Assembly: GCA_003427395.1 (NCBI GenBank)
Contig: BFEA01000500.1
Coordinates: 539,790-570,113, forward strand
Origin: Chara braunii
Lineage: Eukaryota; Streptophyta; Charophyceae; Charales; Characeae
DNA length: 30,324 nucleotides
Reading direction: 5' to 3'
Below, in pieces: positions 10,941-20,879 of this stretch (position 1 is the first letter of the stretch; each line of letters opens with the position of its first letter). The position numbers were made by a program, and so were the translations under genes. The notes below the pieces were generated by a model. It did not search any database. It saw only the letters and a program-made list of their open reading frames with translations, and had not been told where the DNA came from.

Positions 10941-10945
<5 letters not shown>

Positions 10946-11069
10946 GGCCTCCATGCTCGCAATTCACCTACTACCCCATGGAACTGTCCTTTTTCTCTCA
11001 TACAGTTACAGCAGTAAATTTACCGTCTCCTGTGGGTTTACCTTGCAAAAGTAATTGCTCGGCGAGAGC

Positions 11070-11088
11070 GAGAGAGAGAGAGAGAGAG
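11070..11088. repeat. Short (GA)n microsatellite
   Basis: GA repeat of about 9 units, roughly 130 bp after the end of the longer (GA)38 tract and in the same orientation. Confidence 0.95.
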
Positions 11089-12093
11089 CAAGTTCCGTGC
11101 TCCAGATTTGGGTGTCTCTGGATCTGCGGTGTGTGGTGAGTAGGGCTTGTGCCTAAGTGGTACGCCTGCCCTTTTTCCAGAGCGCCCGACATTTTGCTGA
11201 TTGATAGTCTACATTGCGCGAAGCTAGTTTTAGGGTTTTGGTATTGTCAGTACTTTGGGATCTGCACCCCCTGTGGTAGTTCTTTTTTTTGTTTCCAAGT
11301 ACTACTGGTTTCAAATTGTGCTTTTTACTGATGGGGGTAGACTTTTCGTGGTACCTTTTTGTTGTCTTCATAATCAAGGTCGTTCGATGAAAAAAAAAAA
11401 AAAAGAAAAAAAAAAAAAGAAAGAAAAGAAGATTACATCAGGAGGGAGATCCCACTACCGATGTATGTGGAGTAGTGGAGAGGTTGTGTGACTCCGAAGC
11501 ACCATGGATCGGACTGGATATCTGCGGTGTGTTTTTATTTGTTATACGCACCAGGACATATGTGTGTTTTGGGGGCCTCCCATTGGGTGGTATTTCTTTT
11601 CTTTTTGAACAAGTGTTCCTCTTGGGGTCCCAAACGTGAGTGGAAATCATAACATTTTTTTTCGCGATGACTTTCACACACCTTCTACTCACCTTTGTGT
11701 CATTGGTCATGCTTGGAAGCCAGGCAGAAGTGATTGTGGTTTGGGAGGTGTTCTGGAGGGTTCTATCCGCTCACCTACAGCAAGTGCTGTATGCAGTTAC
11801 TCTTGCCCTCCTTTGTCAAAGAGAAGTTATGTCAGAACAGCCCAGTAACGTGCAATGTGGCCCATTTCAAGGAAGCCTCAGAGTATTGTCAATGAATATG
11901 GTCCATGTGCCATCTCACATGCAGTTGTTTCGACTGCCAAGCCATGGTCAGTGAATCATGCCCTGACATCTGACACTCCGGCTGAAGCAGACACCATCTG
12001 TGAGAAGAGCACTTCCTTTTTTTTTGAAGTATATTCCTTCATTTGTTTGGTCATGAAATGGTTTTTTGCACTTATTTTCCATATTTCACGCTG

Positions 12094-12128
12094 CCACCCA
12101 CCTGTCCCCCACCCGTCCCCCACCCGTC
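12094..12128. repeat. 11-bp C-rich minisatellite (G-quadruplex motif on the minus strand)
   Basis: CCCCCACCCGT occurs at 12106-12116 and 12117-12127, preceded by a degenerate copy from 12094. The minus strand has at least four G-runs separated by 1-3 nt, which fits a G-quadruplex motif. Confidence 0.8.
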
Positions 12129-12570
12129 ACACTAATCCACATACCTGGCTAGTGGGAGCCCCCTCCAGGTTCTAGGAACCCGGAGTTGTTTGGAGGTGAT
12201 GATTTTTTTATTTTTCTCAATTATTTAAATTATTTTAACAATAACCAGTCCCACCACTTGGTTTTATCTGTTCTGTTTTCTGACTGCCTTCTTTCTTTGA
12301 GTCGAACACTGTGGTCAGGGATAGGCTTGGCCGAGCGTGCCTTGCTCATGGCAAACGACCACAGTGACTGATGTGAGGGTCGGTGACGACTTCGTTATTT
12401 TTTTTCCTTTTCTTTTTTCTTTACGGGAATCCCAGACAAAGTGGACGTGGGATGTCCGGGCCCAGACAATTTGCTGGGTATCCGGGTCTCAGACTTGCAA
12501 TAGCATAGGAAGCAAGAAACATGCAGATAATGGTCCTCGCTCCACTACTTACCAAATGACATTGTGCTAA

Positions 12571-12618
12571 ATGAGAATGAATCGTCCATTAGAACACGGG
12601 AAGATGCACCGCAATATA
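12571..12618. repeat. Dispersed repeat, copy 1 (second copy at 24638-24685)
   Basis: ATGAGAATGAATC followed by a (T)TCC..TAGAACA(C/T)GG(G/A)AAGAT(G/T)CAC pattern is shared between 12571-12618 and 24638-24685 on the same strand, about 12 kb apart. I estimate that about four in five bases match by eye. The element type is unknown. Confidence 0.7.
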
Positions 12619-12670
12619 TTTTTGTCTTTTGTATCGAGTGGTGGAGCGAGGGCCAATACATACTTGTGTG

Positions 12671-12673
<3 letters not shown>

Positions 12674-12731
<58 letters not shown>
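12674..12731. repeat. (GA)29 microsatellite
   Basis: Perfect GA dinucleotide tract of about 58 bp, the third long GA tract on the + strand of this region. Confidence 0.97.
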
Positions 12732-12737
<6 letters not shown>

Positions 12738-13020
12738 ATGACGAGTGGGCAGCATCCAGGCACGGAAAGCAAACGGAGTGAACCCCCCAGAATAGAATGG
12801 GGCAAGAGTGAGCCGGTTTCAAAAAAAAAGAAAAGAAAAGAAAAAAAGAGAGACACGAAGGACCGCAAATCAAACACCCTTTTTCGTCCACGTCAAGACT
12901 TATCCCCTCCATGTTCGAAGGGGCAAACTAACCGGATAAGTCAGGGAAAAAGAAAAAAAAAAAGCGTGAGTGTAGCATCTGTTCGGATCTGTTTGTTATC
13001 TGATCCGTGGTCCATCAGGC

Positions 13021-13045
13021 CACACACACACACACACACACGCAC
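13021..13045. repeat. (CA)n microsatellite
   Basis: CA dinucleotide run of about 10 units with one CG interruption, followed by an A-rich stretch and a second short CA run near 13077-13083. Confidence 0.92.
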
Positions 13046-13560
13046 AGAAAAAAAAACAAAAAACAAAAAAAAAAAACACACACGTGTGCATCTGCACACC
13101 CACATGCAGTTGTTGCAATACAGATTCTGCACCCACATGCGCATTTTGACCAGGTACGGTTTCTCCACTTTTTTTTTCTAAGTGTAGTTGGAAGGACCAC
13201 GCATAAGATATTACAGTGATCAGAGCAGATACATTTCACTTGGTCTTACTTAGCCAAAAGGCCGCCAAAGTTTCTTTTTTTTCACTTCAGAAACTGTGCG
13301 GGCCATCAATGTACACTTTTCACTTGGTCTAATAATATATCAGTTGACTTGACTACAGTCTTCTCTTCCCCCGAATAGAACGTATGGTAACTAGTTACCG
13401 TTGTACGTAGACAGAAAATTGTCCCCCAAAACAGGTATATAATGACCGTACGTTCTACACCGGGGACGACGATAACACAAGATAAACTGGCATTTACTAG
13501 AAGAATGTTAGAAATTTAAATCGATCACCAGGACCATCAACCACCATCCCGTTACTTCCG

Positions 13561-13590
13561 GATTTTTATTTTTTTTTATTTTTTTTATAC
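13561..13590 (-). other. Possible poly(A) tail of LINE-B (T-rich on the + strand)
   Basis: Interrupted T-run on the + strand, which reads as an A-rich tail on the minus strand about 560 bp beyond the last LINE-B coding similarity (14147). This is where a minus-strand LINE would end. No matching target-site duplication was found, so it may be an unrelated homopolymer. Confidence 0.35.
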
Positions 13591-13644
13591 CAATGCAAGT
13601 CATTAATAAACTTGTGAAAGAGGCGGGGGACCTCACAATTCAAC

Positions 13645-13748
13645 CCGGGGCCAAGTCCAACTTACACTGACTCTTCATTTCTGGCCGTTGATCTTGGTAA
13701 TCTATGGTCAGAAGTTGAAGATTCGGGTAAGTGGGACTTGGCCCCCGG
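13645..13748. repeat. Imperfect 21-bp inverted repeat with a ~61-bp loop
   Basis: Left arm 13645-13665 contains CCGGGGCCAAGTCC and ACTTAC. Right arm 13727-13748 contains GTAAGT and GGACTTGGCCCCC. The arms pair with one mismatch and one single-base bulge. It could be the terminal arms of a tiny MITE-like element or a structured RNA; no flanking duplication was identified. Confidence 0.75.
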
Positions 13749-14707
13749 AATACTGACAGCATCAGCCAGCTTAGCTTACAGGTCATTGCCTGCGGAACTC
13801 TCCGCTAACGAGTTCGCTAAGTTTCACTAACTCCTAGTCCGCCGGTGCATTCCTGATACTCTCTTAAGCTTGAACCGGTATGATAAGACGACTGACCTGA
13901 CCGCGAAATAACTAACTGAGGTAGTTTGCCCTTACCTTGAGCAAAACAGGATTTTGCGTAACTGGGTAGACCCTGACCACCGACTGTATCTGTGAGGTTA
14001 ACTGTTTTTCTAAGTCTCTTTCTAAATATGAGACTGACACGGCGCGGAGGACAACGTCCCAGTCCTACTGACACTTCCCTAAAGGCCTACCACGGCCCTG
14101 CTTAACCGAGCGTCCTGGTTTGTGACTTAACTTACACCTAGATAGCCTATTCTACTGAGTTTTGCGCCCGTCTAGTACCCAATTGGAAATCACCGGGGCC
14201 CCGGTTTGAGTGGACTGCAGCCAGCCTATTACCCCTGGCCCAGGTATGCAAGAACCAGGACGTCTGTTTCCTGCTACCCCTCCATGCTCTCGTCTTTCTC
14301 CTCCAATCGAACTTGATTGCTTGCTTGATTCCGGCATTTACCCTTGCCTCGATTTCTGTGTCGCACATAGGGCGTTTGTCAAACCTCGCCCTGTTTCTGT
14401 CAGCGCAAATCACTTCGCAGATTACGCCTCGGAGTACATGTGCTATGTAGCCCCACCCTTTCCTTCCTTGCATACCAGTTGGTAGAAACCCCAACAGCAC
14501 ACACTGCTCGTCCCCGTCCATCTTCCCTGCTCTCAGCTTCTTCCAGTGGTGGTCCCACCAAAGCCAAACTCGTTTTGAGGCTGGGCATTCCCACCACAGA
14601 CAGATGCCTCGTGGACTCAAAAACCCAGCGGCATCTGGAGCAACCCAGTTCCACCACCACCCCTCTTGCCAGCAGCCAGACAGCAGAGGCGTTTACCATC
14701 ATGGAGA

Positions 14708-14759
14708 GTAGCCACAATATTTTTTATTTTATTTTTTTAAACAGGGGTAGCCACAATAT
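14708..14759 (-). mobile_element. 26-bp A-rich insertion flanked by 13-bp target-site duplications
   Basis: GTAGCCACAATAT occurs at 14708-14720 and 14747-14759, enclosing 26 bp (14721-14746). Read on the minus strand, the enclosed segment is a few non-A bases followed by an A-rich tail. That is the signature of an extremely 5'-truncated target-primed retroposition event. It sits inside the 3' part of LINE-B, and removing insert plus one repeat (39 bp, a multiple of three) keeps the frame. A replication-slippage origin is the alternative. Confidence 0.65.
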
Positions 14760-17139
14760 ACTTACCTGCTTCCCATTAGGTGATTTGCATAGTGTCTTCC
14801 ACAGCGACTCGAACTGATGCTCTGTGACTGGTGTGCTGTTTGCCAAACACGGCTTTCCATCTGGTTACTGCCACTCCGGACGGTTTCCTGGATGATCTGT
14901 TGGCCAGCTCGTAGACTATCTTCGAGTTGTATCTTGAGAGGTCCACTGGTGTATTCCCAGCTCCGATTGACACTGGACTGTTCCAACTCCATGCGAGTGG
15001 ATCTATTCGGGGCTGTTGCAGTGTAGTGCGGCCAATCCACGTGGTCACAGGCTGATTACCAAGTTGCAGAGATTCTACAACTCTGGCCTGCGGTGGGCTT
15101 GTCCATTGCTGTATCATCTTTTCACTCTGCTTGGTTAGCTCATTTGTGTGCCTCTCACATTTCCACTCCTCCACCCGTCTGAAACCACTTGGCGTTATTT
15201 CCTTTACTTTCCATACTGCCTTCTCCTCCCCCTCGGTGTCTGCTACATACCAGGTGTCCACTGGGTCCACCATTTCAGGGCTTAGGATCCTGTGCCAGTC
15301 CTGGGGGATGGCCCCCCGAATGGCCTGCCAGTTCTCTTCTGTTCTTCTCAGTCCTGTTAGGTGGGACTTAACGACTGACAGGGGTTCCCAGGCGCCTAGC
15401 AGAGTGGACCAGAGGTCCCGCATCCGGGTGCCCCTTTTAAATCCAGGCCAGGCCGAATGACGCCGTGGAACCGTCTGCAGGGAAGGTCGGGCTGTCCTGT
15501 GCAGGGATACAAGGATTTTCGAATAAGTGCTGGGCCAAGACTTCCTCCTTCGTGCGGGGGGGGGTTGACGTTTCTGGCGGCAGGTCTTTCCAGGCCCTCA
15601 GGATAGCCTTCCAGAACAGAGATCTTGGGCGCTTCTTTCTGAATGACTCCATAAAGAAGCAGGCCCATACGTCCTCGGGTCTGCTAAGACCCCACTCCCT
15701 CATCAACAGTCTTTCTGCCAGTACAATCCAATCTTCCTTCAGGTCTGCCATTGCCACCTTGCATGTCCGGTTCCTCAGTTGTGCTTTGTTCTTCCTTGCA
15801 GGGTCCCACATACCCAGGCCTCCTTCTGCGTGGGAGAAGGTGATTAGTTCCCATGCCACCTTTGTTATGAATCCCTCTTCACTCTTGGACCTTGGTTTCC
15901 AGAGGAATCGGGCCACCAGCTTGCGTACTGCCGCCAGCACCCCGTCTGCAACTTCCCTGACCGTGCACACGAGCCATAGGATGGAGAACAGCGCCACATA
16001 GGCCACCAAGGCTCGGCCTATTGGTGACAGGTACCCGGCTGAACCCCACATGTTCAGCCTGGCTGCAATCCTTCCCTAAGCAGCAGGCCTTGCGTGGATG
16101 CTTCCACCTGCAGGCTGATCAAGACTCCTAAGAACCTTTCCTCCTCTCCCTCCTCTACTCTCTTCATACCCCATTCAACCTTCATTTGGAATTGGGGGGG
16201 CAGCAGATATGCTGATTTGTCACCGATGCCTCTGAGAGCCCAAGTATTCCAGCATGGTCTCCTTCAAGGCAGTTAAGGCTGGTACCGTATTCTCGCAGAC
16301 GGTGAATAGGTCGTCCGCGAGCGCTTTCACCCTACACTCGTTCTCCCCATGTAATCGGAGGTCGTGGATCAACGGGTGTCTTCTGATACGGTTCAACAGC
16401 ACCTCCATCTGCAGGACGAACAGCAGCGGGGCAAGTGGGCAACCTTGAAGCAACGATCTTGTCAATCTGAAGGGAGCAGAGAGGAAGCCATTCACCATGA
16501 CCACTGATGTGGACAATGTGTACAGCGCCACCACCCACTTGCGGAACCCAGCCCCACATCCCATGTGTCGTAGTGTAGTCATAATGAAAGTCCAGCCCAC
16601 TTTATCGTAGGCTTTCCCCAGGTCGATCAGTAGGATCGTTGTGTCTAGGTTCTCAGCTTGTACTACCTCCAATGTCTCGATGGCGGACACTTTGTTGTTG
16701 AAGATTGAGCGTCCTTGAACAAAGGCACCTTGATCCTTCTCCACCAGTGCAGGTAGATGTTGTCCCAGCCTCCTCGCAAGCGTCTTTGCTAGTATCTTGT
16801 ACGAGACGTTCAGCAGGGAGATTGGTCGTCAGTTCCTCACTTCCGCCTTGTCACCTTTCTTGAATAGGACCGATATTACACCATGTGTCATCTTCTTCCC
16901 CAATTTGCCCCCAGTCAGCACGTTGTTGTACACTTCCACTAGCAGCGGACCCACCGTGTTCCAGCATTTGGCGTAGAACTCTACCATCAGACCATCTAAT
17001 CCGGGGGATTTGCCCCGGGCCGTGGACTTCAACGTTTGAGAGGTCTCTGCAAGTGTGATTGGTCTGTCCAGATCCAGTTTGGCCGGCGTCGAGACTTTCA
17101 CTCTTGTGTCTTCCCATAAGCTGGAGACTTTCTTGAGAT

Positions 17140-17824
17140 NNNNNNNNNNNNNNNNNNNNNNNNNNNNNNNNNNNNNNNNNNNNNNNNNNNNNNNNNNNNN
17201 NNNNNNNNNNNNNNNNNNNNNNNNNNNNNNNNNNNNNNNNNNNNNNNNNNNNNNNNNNNNNNNNNNNNNNNNNNNNNNNNNNNNNNNNNNNNNNNNNNNN
17301 NNNNNNNNNNNNNNNNNNNNNNNNNNNNNNNNNNNNNNNNNNNNNNNNNNNNNNNNNNNNNNNNNNNNNNNNNNNNNNNNNNNNNNNNNNNNNNNNNNNN
17401 NNNNNNNNNNNNNNNNNNNNNNNNNNNNNNNNNNNNNNNNNNNNNNNNNNNNNNNNNNNNNNNNNNNNNNNNNNNNNNNNNNNNNNNNNNNNNNNNNNNN
17501 NNNNNNNNNNNNNNNNNNNNNNNNNNNNNNNNNNNNNNNNNNNNNNNNNNNNNNNNNNNNNNNNNNNNNNNNNNNNNNNNNNNNNNNNNNNNNNNNNNNN
17601 NNNNNNNNNNNNNNNNNNNNNNNNNNNNNNNNNNNNNNNNNNNNNNNNNNNNNNNNNNNNNNNNNNNNNNNNNNNNNNNNNNNNNNNNNNNNNNNNNNNN
17701 NNNNNNNNNNNNNNNNNNNNNNNNNNNNNNNNNNNNNNNNNNNNNNNNNNNNNNNNNNNNNNNNNNNNNNNNNNNNNNNNNNNNNNNNNNNNNNNNNNNN
17801 NNNNNNNNNNNNNNNNNNNNNNNN
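17140..17824. other. Assembly gap (685 N), probably spurious
   Basis: The 15 bases AGACTTTCTTGAGAT occur directly before the gap (17125-17139) and directly after it (17825-17839). Collapsing the two copies removes 700 bp and puts the left-hand RT frame (17101 to 16829) exactly in phase with the right-hand frame that starts at 17981. The resulting protein text is continuous, running from DGVHTDLKKV into the start of the RT domain. Confidence 0.8.
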
Positions 17825-19157
17825 AGACTTTCTTGAGATCCGTGTGGACTCCGTCTTGAGGTCTCCGAGTCATGAGGACGTCTTCATAATATAGCCTGGC
17901 GTATTCTAGCATTCCTGCCACTGTCGAAGCCGTTGGGGCTGCGCTATTGAAGGGGTGTTTGAGTTCTACCATTTGCCGCACCGATCAGCGAGGTAGCAGT
18001 TTTTGGAAGGTCTCTTTGTTCATCTTATCATTCGTTTCTATCCCCTTCACTTTGAGGAATTCAGTCCACCGTCTTTCCTCTGCTATCTGCATGTCATCCC
18101 ATTCTGCCAACCGCTTCTCCCGCTCTGCTGCCCATGCTAGAACCGATATCGGGTGACCTTCCATCCTCTCCTCTGCTTCCTCTACTCTCCATTTGCACTC
18201 CGCCTCTTCTTTGTTTCTGGATCCGGCCAGAATCTTCGAACAGACATTGAGAACACTTGAGATGATCGACTGCCCACCATCTGTCCACTCTTCCATTGAG
18301 GGAAATAGGTGTTTGGTCTCTTTCCAGTCGTGCATGTGCCGCTCCACCCACTCCAATATTCCTGAGTCTTCCAGATTTTGCGTGTTGAGTCTGAAAAAAA
18401 CTTTGCCTTGCTCAATGTCTGTCCGCGACTTGACTTCAGGAATTACCGGTTTGTGGTCTGACAGTGGATTACAGATTTGTTGTACTGATGTAACCCCCTC
18501 CAGAATCTGGTTGGCTACTAAGAGTAGTCCAGCCTCCTCCTCGCCACTGTGTCTGTTTCTCTGCGGATGTGAGAGACCCAGGTATATCCTGGTTCCTTCG
18601 GTGAGAGCGTTCTGAACGGGTCCGGCAAGTTGAGCTTCGATGTCAGCTCCAACAGGGTCTGGACGTCTCTTCTACTGGCGATGTGCAAGTCCGGTCTCAG
18701 TGCTTTGTCCAATGACAGGTTTCAGTCTCCTGCTATGATCAAGTTCTCAATTCTTGGAATGTGCGAGATCATGTGTGCGAAGAATCGGCTCGTTTTCCAG
18801 CGTCCGTAGGAGCATACACTATCATCACCACCCATTCCACGCCCCCTGATTCCAATCTGACCCACACCCACCTACCCCATATATCCATTTCTGATTCGAT
18901 TAACTGCATCTGCAGATCGCGATGCAGCAGGATTCCCACTCCACCTCTCGTCTCTTGCGTCGGAGCCCAGATCCTTGGACCGTCCCACCAGTTTCCCAAA
19001 GCAGCCAGTTTCTCGTCGTCTAATTTTGATTCCTGCACTGGGAGACAGTTCACCTTCCTATCATGCACCCAACTTTTGACTCATCTCCGTTTTTGTCTGT
19101 TGCTAGTGTCCCCTAACCCTCGCAGGTTCCAAGTAGCTACCTTGAGTCTATTCATGG

Positions 19158-19969
19158 ATCTGTTGCTGCACGGCCGCCTGGTCTTGGATACGGCTTGATT
19201 CGAACTGCTTGGCCTAGTCCAGTTGCTGTTGGTCTGGAACCGCCTCGGTGGTGTTGAGGTAGCGGTCTCCAGACCACCGCAGGCGACTGGTACCTTGGCT
19301 GAGCATGATCTGGTGCTACTAACTGAGTGCAATGTTGCGCCTGTGGTGCAGAGTTAAGACCTGGGTGGAACTCCTGCATAGCGCTCCAATCGTCCTGCTG
19401 TCGAAATTGAGTCGGCTGTGGTCGTTGAGGTGAATACATGCCCTGGTGTTCCTGACGGAGGTGTTGCTGTGACGTCCATTCCAGCTCTTGGCTTGAACAC
19501 TGGTTCTTCCTCTGGAATTGGACCAACTGGCCAGTCCATCCTGTTTGCCCAATGCGGCAACATGTATGGCTCAGGTCAGTGCCGCCCTTGGGAGGGGGCG
19601 CCTTGATGTTGGCCTTGGCCTCCGTACTGCCTGCTGTTTGCCCCTCCTCTGGCCTGGGGCTCCACAGAGTTTAAACTGTCGTTACCTTCTGTTCTGACTT
19701 GCAGTTGCACTAACTGTTGTCGTTCCCAGTTTGAGTGTCGGCTTCTATTGCTTTGCGCCTGGGCTATGGAGTCTTGGAACTGTCCCCTCTGCGTGTCACT
19801 CCTGTTGGACCTCCTCGCATCCTGTGAACCTGGTGCCCCGGTTTATTTAGCTCCTCTATCCTCTTCTGCTACCGCTTCCCCTCCCATTGGCAGGACTCTG
19901 TTTATTAAGTGTTGTCTGAAACGTTCTTGATGTCCACCGGCTTTTGCTCCTCTCTCATTCCTCCCTTCT
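19158..19969 (-). pseudogene. LINE-B linker between ORF1 and ORF2: Gln/Pro-rich, degraded
   Basis: Minus-strand frames such as 19526-19152 are rich in Gln, His, Pro and Ser, with repeated short Gln-Pro motifs. They resemble the disordered tail of a gag-like ORF1 protein after its structured part. Other frames (19332, 19552, 19563) overlap and are mostly shadows. I found no CCHC zinc knuckle. There are stops between this stretch and the ORF1 frame that ends at 19970, so it is either the broken tail of ORF1 or the ORF1-ORF2 spacer. Confidence 0.5.
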
Positions 19970-20860
19970 TCATTCTGACGGTTGATTGGTGTAGGGGGTG
20001 GCTATTTCCACCTTCCATCTTTCCCCCTTGGGCGACTCGATAATTAGCTTGTCTTCCACGTGAAATCTGGCCTCTGGGTGCAGATCCAACTTGATGTTCA
20101 TTAGCTGTGGTCTTGATCGGTCATATTCTGGGGGGTGCATTATTAGTACCTCCCCGAACATGCCTCTTGCCGCGTCCCGTAAGTAGTAGTATGCATCGAG
20201 CGGGACCCGCAAGGCCGTAATCCCCAAGCTCGTCTCTGCCTCTTGCAACTTCAGCATACGAAGTTCCTGTTTTGGCATCCATGGCTTGAAGGTCGTCAGA
20301 TATTCCTTTGCACCTAGCTTTAACTTTTCTTTTTTTTTCCTTAGCAGCCATTCGGCCACCTCCTTTGCTTTGGCCACATAGGATATCACGTTTTGCCCCT
20401 CGAATCTGATCCGACCTCTGCCCAGCTCAGGATTTGAAATCCTCTGAGATATCCAGCCATCTTCCTGAGCTCTGATCAAGTCTTCTTTTACCTGCCTCGA
20501 CAACTGTTTTGCTCCCTCTTGGAAGATTACGATGACCGTACGTTCCTTCAGCCAGGATTCCTTGATGTCGTCTGCTGCCTCGTACACTACAAGGTGTCTC
20601 CCCTGCTCATCCTCCACCACTTCTCCCAACTCTAGTCCATCCGGGCATATGCCGTCATCGTAACATTTCTCCACTGAAGCCCGCACCTGGTCTTCAGCAG
20701 CTGTCGGTTGACGCTGTTGAGCTGGAGGAGCTTGCCGGCTTGAGGTGTCTGTCACTGTTCTTCGTTCCCTTGCTCCTGACGGGGCCGCTGCCGTTCTCAT
20801 CGTCGGTGGGACATCCCTTCCTGGACTGTTTGGCAGATCTGCTACCCTGTCTCGTTCCAT
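19970..20860 (-). CDS. LINE-B ORF1: gag-like RNA-binding protein (uninterrupted frame, 296 aa)
   Basis: This is the longest uninterrupted non-artefactual frame in the window. The first ~60 residues are basic and disordered (MERDRVADLPNSPGRD, Pro/Ala/Gln-rich). Residues ~60-295 form a structured domain with WLKERTVIVIFQEGAKQL, RAQEDGWIS, GRGRIRFEGQNVISYVAKA, EVAEWLLRKKKEKLKLG, PLDAYYYLRDAARGMFGEV and KLIIESPKGERWKVEI. This pattern matches the gag-like ORF1 proteins (DUF4283-like) found 5' of plant L1-type ORF2; the assignment is by layout and general look, not a search. Such proteins bind the element RNA and are thought to support its retrotransposition. The ATG at 20860 is the first in frame; upstream sequence to about 20950 may be 5' UTR. 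With ORF2 dead, it is at best a trans-acting relic. Confidence 0.7.
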   Translation of the reverse strand: MERDRVADLPNSPGRDVPPTMRTAAAPSGARERRTVTDTSSRQAPPAQQRQPTAAEDQVRASVEKCYDDGICPDGLELGEVVEDEQGRHLVVYEAADDIKESWLKERTVIVIFQEGAKQLSRQVKEDLIRAQEDGWISQRISNPELGRGRIRFEGQNVISYVAKAKEVAEWLLRKKKEKLKLGAKEYLTTFKPWMPKQELRMLKLQEAETSLGITALRVPLDAYYYLRDAARGMFGEVLIMHPPEYDRSRPQLMNIKLDLHPEARFHVEDKLIIESPKGERWKVEIATPYTNQPSE

Positions 20861-20879
20861 CTTCCGCCGCTTGTGGCAA

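Larger units (their letters stand above)
10340..12560. other. Non-coding stretch with microsatellites, no gene recognised
   Basis: Both strands were read. Open frames here are short, and several are only Glu/Arg or Ser/Leu repeats produced by the (GA)n tracts. T-rich and A-rich homopolymers (for example around 11391-11430) are frequent. No LINE or LTR protein similarity was seen upstream of 10339, so LINE-A probably ends near there. Confidence 0.55.
14147..19155 (-). pseudogene. LINE-B ORF2: endonuclease, reverse transcriptase, C-terminal zinc knuckle (decayed, spans the N gap)
   Basis: Start ATG at 19155, then KVATWNLRGLGD (endonuclease N-terminus), VQESKLDDEK (about 19035), GGVGILL and WVVMIVYAPTDAG, and the catalytic SDHKPV (18453-18461). 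The linker runs 18356-17985; the RT starts in the frame that crosses the gap. RT motifs are KSPGLDGL, RPISLLNVSYKILAK, GAFVQGRSIF, the palm Asp in LLIDLGKAYD, QGCPLAPLL and ALADD (16310-16321, Leu in the usual Tyr/Phe slot). The C-terminal region has LWKP, GGLGMWDP and LFENPCI (16051-15437), then 15423-14776. The end is a zf-RVT-like knuckle, CSRC...ESTRHL then LWWECPASKRVW (about 14660-14540). Damage: TGA at 18722, 17985 and 16829, TAA at 14776, and frameshifts near 18523, 16220, 16195, 16060 and 14600. A small A-rich insertion lies at 14721-14746. Confidence 0.9.

Noticed and set aside
10635-11139. Glu-Arg repeat open frames across the GA tract
   Set aside because: Artefact of the (GA)n microsatellite, with no protein-like sequence outside it.
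12564-13181. 205-aa + strand open frame
   Set aside because: Built from (GA)29, A-rich and CA repeats; composition is Lys/Arg/Thr/His runs with no domain.
1559-13562. Shared 13-mer GTTACTTCCGGAT at 1559 and 13550 as a possible target-site duplication
   Set aside because: A 13-bp match is expected by chance in 30 kb, and the two sites do not flank one element.
17055-17894. Open frames of 279 and 376 aa across the gap
   Set aside because: Most of their length is N; only the minus-strand flanks (LINE-B) carry real protein signal.
14147-19155. Nuclear code with TGA read as Trp, making the LINEs intact
   Set aside because: Frameshifts and TAA/TAG stops remain, TGG is used normally for Trp, and some TGAs replace other residues.
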